A stretch of 64,000 bases of DNA, taken from NCBI RefSeq assembly GCF_020171365.1, contig NZ_JAIUZO010000002.1, forward strand, positions 1,674,001-1,738,000, read 5' to 3'. Under the pieces are notes generated by a model that saw nothing but the letters and a program-made list of their open reading frames with translations, was not told the DNA's origin and did no database searches. Numbering within the stretch: the first letter of the stretch is position 1; the number at the start of each line of letters is the position of its first letter. A program made the position numbers and the translations under genes. This stretch comes from Qipengyuania gaetbuli. Lineage in GTDB: Bacteria; Pseudomonadota; Alphaproteobacteria; Sphingomonadales; Sphingomonadaceae. This document shows positions 17,063 to 25,339 of this stretch, in pieces.

Positions 17063-17591
17063 CGGGATTGCCGCGATAGACCGTCCAGGCTTCTGCGTCC
17101 GAGAACAGGGCGCCGCGCGCAGACAGGACCGCTCCTTCACCCATGGTAACGCCCGGGCCGACGAATGCTTCGGCGGCCACCCAGCAACCGCGGCCGATAG
17201 TCACGGGGTCGAGCACCAGCTGGAAGTGCGGATCGGCGATATCGTGCGAACTGGCGCACAGGTGCGCGCGCTGCGAGATCACGCTGTCGCTGCCCACGCT
17301 GATATGCCCCTGGTTGTAGAGCAGCGCCTCCGGACCGATCAGCGCGTTGTCGCCCAGCTCGAGATTGCCGGGCCACCAGATGCGCGCACTCGCATGGACA
17401 CGGCAACTGCTGCCGAGCCGCGCACCGAAAGCCTTGAGGATCAGCGCGCGCCACGGGTGGAGGAACGGGGGCGTCCAGCGGGCGAAGAGAAACCAGGCGG
17501 CCATCCACAAGGCGCGCGCAATTCTCGAGACGAGCGGGAAGGACGGCCCTCCGCTGCGGCTTTGCGCAGTGCGTGCATCGAGTGGTTGCAA
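17019..17591 (-). CDS. WcaF-like left-handed beta-helix acetyltransferase
   Basis: The 190-residue protein begins at a TTG at 17591, with AAGGAAGGGA just upstream. That start reproduces the family N-terminus (MQPLDARTAQSRSGGPSF). An N-terminal hydrophobic helix (IARALWMAAWFLFARWTPPF) precedes hexapeptide repeats typical of the LbH fold, including LGDNALIGPEALLYNQGHISVGSDSVISQ and CWVAAEAFVGPGVTMGEGAVLSARGALF. Family members O-acetylate sugars of colanic-acid-like exopolysaccharides. manA and mannose-1-phosphate guanylyltransferase lie just beyond the tRNA, which fits a polysaccharide setting. Confidence 0.85.
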   Translation of the reverse strand: MQPLDARTAQSRSGGPSFPLVSRIARALWMAAWFLFARWTPPFLHPWRALILKAFGARLGSSCRVHASARIWWPGNLELGDNALIGPEALLYNQGHISVGSDSVISQRAHLCASSHDIADPHFQLVLDPVTIGRGCWVAAEAFVGPGVTMGEGAVLSARGALFSDAEAWTVYRGNPATAHKPRAQPAAGG

Positions 17592-17706
17592 CCCCGTCCC
17601 TTCCTTGTCGCGGCCTCGGGCCAAACTAAATTGCCGGGCTGCCGGAAAGCAACCCAAACCACGCTTGACCACCCGCCATCGCATGCCTAGGTGCCCCCTC
17701 GTGGTC

Positions 17707-17782
17707 GGGCCCTTAGCTCAGTCGGTAGAGCAACTGACTTTTAATCAGTAGGTCGCTGGTTCGAACCCAGCAGGGCTCACCA
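17707..17782 (+). tRNA. tRNA-Lys (anticodon TTT)
   Basis: A 76-base cloverleaf has acceptor stem GGGCCCT/AGGGCTC, the D-arm TAGCTCAGTCGGTAGAGC, an anticodon stem ACTGA/TCAGT around the loop CTTTTAA (anticodon TTT), and a T-arm GCTGGTTCGAACCCAGC. The discriminator A and CCA are encoded. It lies in the gap between the WcaF-like gene and manA. Confidence 0.97.
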
Positions 17783-17791
17783 CCTTTTCCC

Positions 17792-18601
17792 TCAGGATTG
17801 TTCTGCCGAACACGCGATCAGCGTGCGCGCCGTAGTGCCCAATTCGACCTCGTCCATGCTCGATGCCATTGCGCTCGACCCGGGCGCGATGCGGGTTCCC
17901 GACACTGCGATATCTCCGGAAAGCGGGAGGATCTGTATGGGACCCTTCAACCTGCCGAGCATGTCCGCCGAAGGCTCTCCATAGAGCTGGAACAGGCGGA
18001 AATGCGGGCCGTCCACCAGCACCGTTTCCACATCGGGCGCCACCTTCCGGTGCAGTCCGGCAGGGTAGGGCTCGCCCGCTGCCACTTCGAGCGCTGCATC
18101 CAGATGCAGTTCGCGCGGACGACCATAATCGTAGAGGCGATAGGTGATGTCGGTGTTCTGCTGCACTTCGAGCAACGTCAGGCCTTCGCCGATGGCATGG
18201 ACCGTGCCGGCCGGGATGTAGAAGAAATCGCCCGGCTCGACCGTCCGCCACTCGAGCAGGTCCTCGATCGATCCGTCGAGCGCAGCGGCGCGCATGGCTT
18301 GGGCGTCAAGCGACTGCGTGAAGCCCATGGCCAGCCTTGCACCCGGCTCCGCATCCAGGATCAGCCAGCATTCCTCCTTGCCGCGGCCAGTCGGGCTGGC
18401 AGCACCGAAAGGGTGCACCTGGACCGAGAGCTTCTCGCTCGTGAAGAGATATTTGACGAGAACGTCCGGCATCGCATCGGACGGCTCGAACCAGATTTCC
18501 CCGATCCGCTCTGCATCTTGGGGAAGCGCAAAGGGTGGCGGCAAGGGGCTGCGACCCCAGACCTTTTCCACCCGCTTGGTCGGCAGGATCTGGGCGCTCA
18601 T
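17792..18601 (-). CDS. manA: Mannose-6-phosphate isomerase, class I
   Basis: This 269-residue zinc enzyme interconverts mannose-6-phosphate and fructose-6-phosphate. Zinc-site signatures are LSVQVHP near residue 58, the Glu in GKEECWLIL and the FYIPAGTVHAIGEGLTLLEVQQNTDITYRLYDYGR block. It is shorter than E. coli ManA, matching the compact class I forms. The start overlaps the stop of the upstream guanylyltransferase gene as ATGA (18598-18601), so the pair is translationally coupled. Confidence 0.92.
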   Translation of the reverse strand: MSAQILPTKRVEKVWGRSPLPPPFALPQDAERIGEIWFEPSDAMPDVLVKYLFTSEKLSVQVHPFGAASPTGRGKEECWLILDAEPGARLAMGFTQSLDAQAMRAAALDGSIEDLLEWRTVEPGDFFYIPAGTVHAIGEGLTLLEVQQNTDITYRLYDYGRPRELHLDAALEVAAGEPYPAGLHRKVAPDVETVLVDGPHFRLFQLYGEPSADMLGRLKGPIQILPLSGDIAVSGTRIAPGSSAMASSMDEVELGTTARTLIACSAEQS

Positions 18602-19623
18602 TGATTGGCAGCCCCGTCGAGCTTGCCGACGCTCTGGGCATGGTCGCGCGAAAGGACGAGGATCTCGTCGCCATCGACGACCACGATCACGTCGTTCAGG
18701 CCGACGATGGAAACGCGCGGGCCATCGGTGTCGACCATCACGCCGCGGCAATCCATGGCTTGCGTTCGGCCCGACAGGACATTGCCGTCCTCGTCCGATT
18801 GGCGAGCTTCCATCAGCGCGCTCCAGTCGCCGATATCGGACCAGCCGATATCCGCCGACACGACGGCAGCGTGCGAAGTGTTTTCCATCACCGCGAAGTC
18901 GACGCTTTCCCCGGCGATGCGCGCAAATGCCGCAGCTTCAGGGTCGAAACGTGTGCCGTCCCATCCGCCCGATGCGACCGATGCTTCGACCGCTTCGGCC
19001 ATTTCGGGGCGATAGGTCGCAAGCTCGTCAAGCAACCTTCCCGCCGGAAAGGCGAAGATGCCGCCGTTCCAGACGAAGCCCCCGTCGTCGAGGAACTGCT
19101 GCGCGCGCTCGAGGTCGGGTTTTTCGACGAACCGCTCGATCCGGTGTCCAGCCCCGACGGTCTCGCCGCGCTTGATATAGCCATATCCGGTTGCCGGACG
19201 GTCGGGCGCGATGCCGAAGGAGACGAGATAGCCGTCCTGCGCGAGCGAAGCGGCAGTGCGCACTCCGTCAAGGAAGGCGGCCTCGTCGGCGATGTGGTGG
19301 TCGCTCGGGCAGACGAGCATCACCGCATCGCGGGGAAGCAGCCGTGCCGCCAGCGCGATTGCAGGGGCGGTATTCTTGGCCGCCGGTTCGACGACCAGGC
19401 GGTGCTTGCCCGCCTGCTCAGCGATGAAGCCGGTATGCGCTTCCCCGGCCACCACGATGGGTGCCTCGAACAGCCCTGTATCCGATACGCGGTCCAGCGC
19501 CTGTTGGAACAGGGTCCGGTCGCCCAGGAGCGGAAGGAAAGGTTTCGGCTTCACGCGGCGGCTGCGCGGCCAGAGGCGCGTCCCGCTGCCGCCGCAAAGG
19601 ATAACTGGATAGACCTTTGTCAT
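18598..19623 (-). CDS. manC: Mannose-1-phosphate guanylyltransferase
   Basis: The 341-residue nucleotidyltransferase makes GDP-mannose for polysaccharide synthesis. The nucleotide-binding signature VILCGGSGTRLWPRSR is at the N-terminus, followed by KPFLPLLG. PSDHHIADE, GYGYIKRGE, FVEKP and FVWNGGIFAF are all conserved. The C-terminal cupin isomerase domain of the bifunctional form is absent; its role is supplied by the separate downstream manA. The ATG at 19623 (MTKVYPV) was chosen over upstream in-frame codons because it matches the family. It diverges from the TIGR04282 glycosyltransferase. Confidence 0.9.
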   Translation of the reverse strand: MTKVYPVILCGGSGTRLWPRSRRVKPKPFLPLLGDRTLFQQALDRVSDTGLFEAPIVVAGEAHTGFIAEQAGKHRLVVEPAAKNTAPAIALAARLLPRDAVMLVCPSDHHIADEAAFLDGVRTAASLAQDGYLVSFGIAPDRPATGYGYIKRGETVGAGHRIERFVEKPDLERAQQFLDDGGFVWNGGIFAFPAGRLLDELATYRPEMAEAVEASVASGGWDGTRFDPEAAAFARIAGESVDFAVMENTSHAAVVSADIGWSDIGDWSALMEARQSDEDGNVLSGRTQAMDCRGVMVDTDGPRVSIVGLNDVIVVVDGDEILVLSRDHAQSVGKLDGAANQ

Positions 19624-19705
19624 GACAAGCAGCCGCCTAGCAGCCGTTTCCATGCGCGTCATGGCCTGCTTGCACCTGCCTGCGATTTTTCGTTACGAGA
19701 CAGCG

Positions 19706-20281
19706 ATGAACGCTCCGCGCCTCTCCGTTTTCGCCCGCCTGCCAGTGCCCGGAAAGGTCAAGACGCGGCTGATCCCTGCTCTCGGCGAAGAGGGCGCGGC
19801 ACGCCTCTATGCGCGCCTTCTGGCCCATACGGTCGAGGTCGCGAAAGCGAGCGGGCTGGAGTTCGAGCTGCGGGTGACAGGCGGCGAGGAAGCGGCGTTT
19901 CACGAGCTCTTCGGCGCCGATGTGAAGGTGGTCGACCAGGGTGAAGGCGATCTGGGAGCGAGGATGGCAGGCGTGCCCGCGCCCTGCCTCATCATCGGGA
20001 GCGACTGTCCGGCCATTTCCGTGCCGCTCCTGCAAGCGGCGGCAGGCGCGCTGGCGGAACGTAAGGTCGTGCTCGGCCCTGCCAATGACGGGGGCTATTA
20101 CCTCGTCGGACTGGCCGAGCCGATGCCCTTCCTGTTCGAGGCGATGGAGTGGAGCACGCCGCAGGTCCTGTCGCAAACGCTCGCACGGCTGGCAGAGCGC
20201 CGGATCGGCCCTGCAATCCTGCCCGAGCTGGCTGACATCGATACGGCGGAAGACCTCGCCGCCTGGCCCGAATTCGAATGA
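19706..20281 (+). CDS. TIGR04282-family glycosyltransferase-like protein (DUF2064)
   Basis: The 191-residue protein has the family signature FARLPVPGKVKTRLIPALGEEGAARLY, followed by LIIGSDCPAIS (the DxD-like metal site) and GPANDGGYYLVGL. The family is a compact GT-A nucleotidyl/glycosyltransferase found with arsenosugar-type clusters, though not restricted to them. The start at 19706 gives MNAPRLSVFARLPVPG; upstream in-frame codons would only add non-conserved residues. The stop overlaps the next gene as ATGA. Confidence 0.88.
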   Translation: MNAPRLSVFARLPVPGKVKTRLIPALGEEGAARLYARLLAHTVEVAKASGLEFELRVTGGEEAAFHELFGADVKVVDQGEGDLGARMAGVPAPCLIIGSDCPAISVPLLQAAAGALAERKVVLGPANDGGYYLVGLAEPMPFLFEAMEWSTPQVLSQTLARLAERRIGPAILPELADIDTAEDLAAWPEFE

Positions 20282-21000
20282 GCGTCACCCTGCTGGTTCC
20301 TTCGCTGGACGAGGAAAAGGCGCTGCCCGTGCTGGTGGAGCGGCTGGCCAGTCTCGATCCCGCACCTGCCGAGATCATGCTGGTCGACGGCGGCAGCAGC
20401 GATGCGACGGTCGCCATCGCGCGCGAGGCGGGATGGCGCATTCTCGAGACAGCGCGGGGCAGGGCGCTCCAGATCAATGCCGGAGTAGAGGCAGCGCGCG
20501 GAGAGATCGTCTGCGTCCTCCATGCAGACACCTTGCCGCCGACCGACATGGTGGAGGTGATAGAGCATGCGATGCAGGACCGGCGCACTGCGCTTGCCAG
20601 TTTCAGCCCGGTCATCCGCGGTCCCGAGCGGACGCGCTGGGGGACGACCATCCATAACTGGGCCAAGACCTGGTACGCGCCGCTCATCACGCGACCGCAC
20701 CTGTTCTTTCGCGGAGTGCGACTGCTGTTCGGCGACCATGCCATGTTCTTCCGCCGCGCCGATTTCCTGAGCGTCGGCGGGTGCACGCCGGGCGATGCGG
20801 TGATGGAGGAAGCAGATCTGTGCGTGAAGCTGGCGCGGCTCGGCCGGGTGCGGATGCTGCCTCAGCGGGTCTACACTTCCGACCGGCGGATTGCCGAATG
20901 GGGCGCGCTCAAGGCGAACTGGATCTATTTCAAGGTCGGCATGCTCTGGGCGTTCGGCCTGCGCAGCCGGATGGCAAAGCACTATCCTGACGTGCGCTAG
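20278..21000 (+). CDS. TIGR04283-family glycosyltransferase (GT2)
   Basis: The 240-residue protein starts with VTLLVPSLDEEKALPVLVERL and has the GT-A motifs IMLVDGGSSDAT, GRALQINAG and VLHADTLPP (the DxD-containing metal site). RPHLFFRGVRLLFGDHAMFFRR and GDAVMEEADLCVKL complete the fold. TIGR04283 and TIGR04282 proteins are regular neighbours and are linked by their family name to arsenosugar biosynthesis, though the sugar substrate is not proven. The start is coupled to the preceding gene. Its TAG stop shares CTAG with the stop of the convergent epimerase gene. Confidence 0.9.
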   Translation: MSVTLLVPSLDEEKALPVLVERLASLDPAPAEIMLVDGGSSDATVAIAREAGWRILETARGRALQINAGVEAARGEIVCVLHADTLPPTDMVEVIEHAMQDRRTALASFSPVIRGPERTRWGTTIHNWAKTWYAPLITRPHLFFRGVRLLFGDHAMFFRRADFLSVGGCTPGDAVMEEADLCVKLARLGRVRMLPQRVYTSDRRIAEWGALKANWIYFKVGMLWAFGLRSRMAKHYPDVR

Positions 21001-22010
21001 GCGCCTGCGAGGAAGCCCACGGCGATGCAATGGTCGATGAGACGCCGGATATAGTCCTCGCCCGTCACTTGGCATTCGAGGCCTGTCACTTCGCGAAAGT
21101 GCGTGTCCGAGAAATGCGGGTCACGCTGGAAATAGCTCGCGTAAAGCCCTGCCACCCGCTTGAACAAGCGCCGCTCCAGCGCGGGGAGCAGGGCGGGATC
21201 GAAGTGTTCGGGCGCGACCAGTTCGGGTTCGTGGAACTGCGGGTAGGCGCCGATAGCCCCGGTGAAACGCTCCACCGGCAGCGGCTGGCCGGAGACGAGG
21301 TGGTAAGTGCCGCCCTCGGCCTCTTCCATGCGTTCCGCCAGCGCGACAATACCTGCCGCCACGTGGTCGATCGGAACGAAGTCGAGCGTCGCACCCAGGC
21401 GGGCAGGCATGTGCCGCACGCGCCCTTCGGCTATCAGCTTGAAGGCTGCGTATGTCGTATCGAACTGGCGGATAGCACCGTCCTCATCCGCGCCCACCAC
21501 GATGGAAGGGCGGGCGATCGCCCATCTGGCAGTGCTTTGCCGGACTAGCCGCTCACCCGCCGCCTTGCTGGCTTCGTAGCCATTGGCAAAGCCGCCCTCC
21601 GGCAGGGGATCGTCCTCCGCAATCGGCCCGTCACGCGTTCCGCAGACATAGGCGGTCGAGACGTGCAGGAAGCCCATCCCGCCGGCTTCCGCCAGTTCCA
21701 GCGCATGGCGCACGCCATCGACATTGGCGGCGCGGTAATCCTCTTCCTCAAGGTCGAAGCGCACGCTGGCTGCGCAGTGGACGATCATGTCGTGCGTGTC
21801 CGACAGCCCGGCGAATGCTTCGCGGGACAGGCCCAGGCGCGCTTGCGATACGTCGCCCTTCACAGTGGGAATTTCGACAGCGGCGCCGTCGTTTGCGCGC
21901 ACGTCCGGATTGCGGTGGACGAGGCCGGTCACCTCGTGGCCGCGCGCAACCAGACGCGCGCAGACCTCGCCGCCCACCAGTCCGGCAGCTCCCGTCACCA
22001 GCACCTTCAC
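20997..22010 (-). CDS. NAD-dependent epimerase/dehydratase (extended SDR)
   Basis: The 337-residue protein begins at a GTG at 22010, giving VKVLVTGAAGLVGGEV with the dinucleotide-binding GxxGxxG at the extreme N-terminus. The catalytic YxxxK is YEASK, preceded by the Ser/Thr in LHVSTAYVCG. The C-terminal part (TLDFVPIDHVAAGIVALAE, GGTYHLVSGQPL) resembles the NAD(P)-binding domain of fatty-acyl-CoA reductases (male-sterility-like) as much as a sugar epimerase. No good Shine-Dalgarno site precedes the GTG. The gene is convergent with the TIGR04283 gene and divergent from the flavoprotein gene. Confidence 0.84.
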   Translation of the reverse strand: MKVLVTGAAGLVGGEVCARLVARGHEVTGLVHRNPDVRANDGAAVEIPTVKGDVSQARLGLSREAFAGLSDTHDMIVHCAASVRFDLEEEDYRAANVDGVRHALELAEAGGMGFLHVSTAYVCGTRDGPIAEDDPLPEGGFANGYEASKAAGERLVRQSTARWAIARPSIVVGADEDGAIRQFDTTYAAFKLIAEGRVRHMPARLGATLDFVPIDHVAAGIVALAERMEEAEGGTYHLVSGQPLPVERFTGAIGAYPQFHEPELVAPEHFDPALLPALERRLFKRVAGLYASYFQRDPHFSDTHFREVTGLECQVTGEDYIRRLIDHCIAVGFLAGA

Positions 22011-22114
22011 GCGGTGCGCCGTTGCGTCATGTAACCGATGGGACCTGTCCGTCGAAGGGGCGGGGGAATGCGATAGAGTTCGCATCTTGAGCAATTTCGG
22101 TTACGGGACAAGCG

Positions 22115-23530
22115 ATGAAATTCACCCATGACGTGATCGTGATCGGCGGCGGGGCCGCAGGACTTGTCGCTGCCGGCGGCTGCGCGCTTTTCGGCCTCGA
22201 AGTCGCCCTGATCGAGGGGCGCAAGATGGGCGGTGAGTGCCTGAACGATGGTTGCGTGCCGTCGAAGGCCCTGATTACCGCAGCCAAGCGTGCGGCAGAG
22301 GCGCGCGAAGGCACGCGTTACGGGGTGACGCTCGACCAGCCCCAGGTCGACTGGCTCGGCGTACGCCAGCACATCCGCGATGCCATCGCCGCGATCGAAC
22401 CGCATGACAGCGAAGATCGGTTCGAGGAAATGGGCTGCGAGGTCATCCGCGACTGGGCGAAAGTGACGGGGCCCCAGTCGGTCGAGGTCGGCGGGCGCAC
22501 CCTGCGCGCGCCGCGGATCGTCATCGCCACCGGCTCGAAGCCGGCCATCCCCCCGATCGAGGGCGTGGACAGCGTCCCCTATCTCACCAACGAGACCATC
22601 TTCGACATCGATGCGCTGCCCGACCACCTCGTGATCGTCGGCGGCGGAGTGATCGGCATGGAAATGGCGCAGGCCTTCCGCCGCCTCGGCAGCGCCGTTA
22701 CCGTGGTCGAGCCGGACGAGCTGATGGCGCGCGACGACCGCGAGAGCGTGGCGCTGGTGCGCGAGGTGATGGAGGGCGAGGGCGTGCGCTTCGTCAAGGG
22801 CCTCGCCAGCAAGGTCGAGGGCCGCGATGGCGCTATCCGCCTCCATGTCGGCGAGGAGGTCATCGACGGATCGCATCTGCTGATCGCCACCGGCCGCAAG
22901 GCCCGGTGCGAAGGTTTCGGCCTCGAAGACATCGGCGTGAAGATGGGCCGCGGCGGCATCGTGACAGACGAACGCCGCCGCACCTCGGTGAAGGGGATCT
23001 ACGCCATCGGCGACTGCCGCGACGGGCCGCGCCTGACCCATGTGTCGGGCTATGAAGGCTCCAACGTCGCGCTCGAGATCACGCTCGGCCTGCCCGCCAA
23101 GGTCGATTATTCGGCCTTGCCCTGGTGCACCTATACCGAGCCGGAAGTCGCCCAGATCGGCCTGACCGAACAGGAAGCACGCGAGAAATACGGCGAGAAG
23201 CTGCGGGTCGTCATCGAAAGCTTTCACGACAACGAGCGCGCGCTGACCGAAGGTAACGACAAGGGTCAGGCGAAGGTGATGCTCAAGGGCACCAAGGTCG
23301 TCGGCGCCAGCCTTGTGGGCAAGAATGTCGGCGAACTGCTGCTGCCCTACACGCAGACGATCACCGGCAAGAGCAGCACCTTCGCGCTAGGTTCGGCGGT
23401 CATCGCCTATCCCACCCGCAGCGAGATCACCAAGGCGACTGCCTTTGCCGCATGGGAGCCGACCGTGTTCGGACCGCTGCCCAAGAAATGGGCCGGGTTC
23501 CAGGCCCGGATGAGGCGGCGGTTTTCGTGA
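22115..23530 (+). CDS. Mercuric-reductase-like FAD-dependent pyridine nucleotide-disulfide oxidoreductase
   Basis: This 471-residue flavoprotein has IVIGGGAAGLVAAGG at the N-terminus for FAD, the redox-active disulfide GGECLNDGCVPSKAL, a second dinucleotide site VIVGGGVIGMEMAQAF and the FAD ribityl motif GIYAIGDCRDG. The C-terminal dimer domain is present but lacks the Cys pair that binds Hg(II) in MerA, and there is no N-terminal heavy-metal domain. Such MerA-like proteins occur beside TIGR04283 genes. The stop overlaps the radical SAM start as GTGA, so the two proteins are made together. Confidence 0.88.
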   Translation: MKFTHDVIVIGGGAAGLVAAGGCALFGLEVALIEGRKMGGECLNDGCVPSKALITAAKRAAEAREGTRYGVTLDQPQVDWLGVRQHIRDAIAAIEPHDSEDRFEEMGCEVIRDWAKVTGPQSVEVGGRTLRAPRIVIATGSKPAIPPIEGVDSVPYLTNETIFDIDALPDHLVIVGGGVIGMEMAQAFRRLGSAVTVVEPDELMARDDRESVALVREVMEGEGVRFVKGLASKVEGRDGAIRLHVGEEVIDGSHLLIATGRKARCEGFGLEDIGVKMGRGGIVTDERRRTSVKGIYAIGDCRDGPRLTHVSGYEGSNVALEITLGLPAKVDYSALPWCTYTEPEVAQIGLTEQEAREKYGEKLRVVIESFHDNERALTEGNDKGQAKVMLKGTKVVGASLVGKNVGELLLPYTQTITGKSSTFALGSAVIAYPTRSEITKATAFAAWEPTVFGPLPKKWAGFQARMRRRFS

Positions 23531-24513
23531 ACGCGCGTTCGGCTTCCCGCAACGCACCGGCTGGCCCATCGCCCTTCGCGGTCGAGGCCGCGGCATTGCC
23601 GCGCGAAAAATTCGTCGATCCGGCGCTCACTGCCAAAGGCGAACCGCGCGCGAGCGTGCCGCTGGTCCGGCTCGATACGCTGTGGCTCAATACCGGCACG
23701 CTGTGCAATCTGGCCTGCGCCACCTGCTATATCGATAGCAGTCCGACCAATGATGCGCTGGTCTATCTGCGTAGCCACGATGCGGACCGCTTCCTCGAAG
23801 AAGCGGCAGGCATGGGGACCCGCGAAATCGGCTTCACCGGTGGCGAGCCTTTCATGAACCCCGATATGCTCGCGATGCTGGAAGAATGCCTTACGCGCGG
23901 TTTTGAAGCGCTGGTCCTGACCAATGCCATGCGGCCGATGCGACGGCACGAGGCCGCACTGCTCACCTTGCGCGAAAGGTTCGGCGAGCGGCTGACGCTG
24001 CGTGTGAGCCTCGACCACCATTCGCGGCCCGTTCACGAGGCGGAGCGCGGTGCCAACAGCTGGGATCCCGCCATGGACGGGCTGCGCTGGCTGTCGGACC
24101 ATGGCTTCTCGATCGCCGTTGCCGGACGCCTCTTGCCGGGCGAGGGCGAGCAGGAGGCGCGCCGCGCCTATGCCGCGCTGTTCGCCGCCGAAGGGATTGC
24201 AATCGATGCGCATGACCCTGCGCGGCTGGTGCTGTTCCCCGAAATGGACGCAGGCAAGGACATCGCGGAAATCACCACCGCGTGCTGGGATATCCTCGGC
24301 AAGTCACCTTCCGACATCATGTGCGCATCGAGCCGCATGGTCGTGCACCGCAAGGGCGAGCCGGGCCCACGCGTCGCGGCCTGCACGCTCATCCCCTATG
24401 ATGCGGGTTTCGACCTTGGCGCAACGCTGACAGAGGCGAGCGGAGAGGTGGCCCTGAACCACCCGCATTGCGCGCGCTTCTGCGTGCTGGGCGGGGCCAG
24501 CTGCTCGGCCTAG
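23527..24513 (+). CDS. Radical SAM protein with C-terminal cysteine cluster
   Basis: The GTG at 23527 overlaps the upstream stop (GTGA) and gives a 328-residue protein. The CxxxCxxC cluster is CNLACATC around residue 61, followed by YIDSSPTND. This is reminiscent of the ArsS-type motif in which the cluster is followed by an Asp-x-x-Pro segment. GFTGGEPFMNPDM is the SAM-contacting GGE motif. The C-terminus carries a second Cys group (HPHCARFCVLGGASC) that could hold an auxiliary cluster. The target is unknown. Its stop shares CTAG with the convergent transporter gene. Confidence 0.88.
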   Translation: MNARSASRNAPAGPSPFAVEAAALPREKFVDPALTAKGEPRASVPLVRLDTLWLNTGTLCNLACATCYIDSSPTNDALVYLRSHDADRFLEEAAGMGTREIGFTGGEPFMNPDMLAMLEECLTRGFEALVLTNAMRPMRRHEAALLTLRERFGERLTLRVSLDHHSRPVHEAERGANSWDPAMDGLRWLSDHGFSIAVAGRLLPGEGEQEARRAYAALFAAEGIAIDAHDPARLVLFPEMDAGKDIAEITTACWDILGKSPSDIMCASSRMVVHRKGEPGPRVAACTLIPYDAGFDLGATLTEASGEVALNHPHCARFCVLGGASCSA

Positions 24514-25205
24514 GCGCGTTTGCGGCTGTCCAGCCACTTCGCCAGCGCGACGCCGCCCGTGATGAGGAACGGCACCAGCACGATGCTGAGCGTCACCTTG
24601 GCGATGACCTGTCCGATGAGGAGGTTGGTGATCGGGAACTGGCCGTAGAAAGCCAGCGTGATGAAGATCACCGAATCGATTGCCTGGCTCAGCGCAGACG
24701 CGACCGCGCCGCGTGCCATGAGTGAAAACGCGCCGCCGCCTTCGGCATTGCCGCGCAGGCGCGAGAAGATCCACACGTTGAGCAGCAACGAGACGATATA
24801 GGCCGCAGGTCCGGCCGCCCAGACTCGCCAGATCGTCGCATGGACCCGCTCGAACGCTGCCAGGTCCTCTGCACGTCCGCCGATCATTTCAGGCGATGCG
24901 GGCAGGTTCAGCACGAGCTGCATCAAGAGGCCCGAAATCAGCAACGGGACGAAGCCGAACCACACGATCCGGTTGGCGAGCTTTTCCCCGTAGAGCTGGG
25001 CGATGGTGCTGGAAATCACCACCAGCAGGAGGAAGGCGAAGATGCCCGATTCCACCGCAAGGTCGGTCGGCCACAGCTGTACCTGCTTGAACGCAAGCAC
25101 GCCCGCGAGCACGGTCATGCCCCCGTAAAGCAGGATATAGACGAACAGGCCGAGCGGCATGGCAGCTGCGGCAAGGCGGGTTTCGTTGGCCGGGCTTTCG
25201 GTCAT
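24510..25205 (-). CDS. Queuosine precursor transporter (YhhQ family)
   Basis: The 231-residue membrane protein has about six predicted helices (for example LGLFVYILLYGGMTVLAGVLAF, GIFAFLLLVVISSTIAQLYG and FGFVPLLISGLLMQLVLNL). It has the family features FAFLLLVVISSTIAQLYGEKLANRIVWFGF and a C-terminal QAIDSVIFITLAFYGQFP segment. YhhQ proteins import preQ0/preQ1 for queuosine tRNA modification. I used the ATG at 25205; a TTG at 25220 would add five residues. It is divergent from nupC across a 134-base spacer. Confidence 0.88.
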   Translation of the reverse strand: MTESPANETRLAAAAMPLGLFVYILLYGGMTVLAGVLAFKQVQLWPTDLAVESGIFAFLLLVVISSTIAQLYGEKLANRIVWFGFVPLLISGLLMQLVLNLPASPEMIGGRAEDLAAFERVHATIWRVWAAGPAAYIVSLLLNVWIFSRLRGNAEGGGAFSLMARGAVASALSQAIDSVIFITLAFYGQFPITNLLIGQVIAKVTLSIVLVPFLITGGVALAKWLDSRKRA

Positions 25206-25339
25206 GACGGGGTAGGGCAATCTTTCAAACTGGTGACAGCGCGCGCTGGCGGAGGGCGCAGAAATTGACTAAGCGGACCCGCCGCGCAAGGTAGCGGCTG
25301 ATTTCATCCGCAACTTGTCGCATCGCGAAGGGGTCCGCA

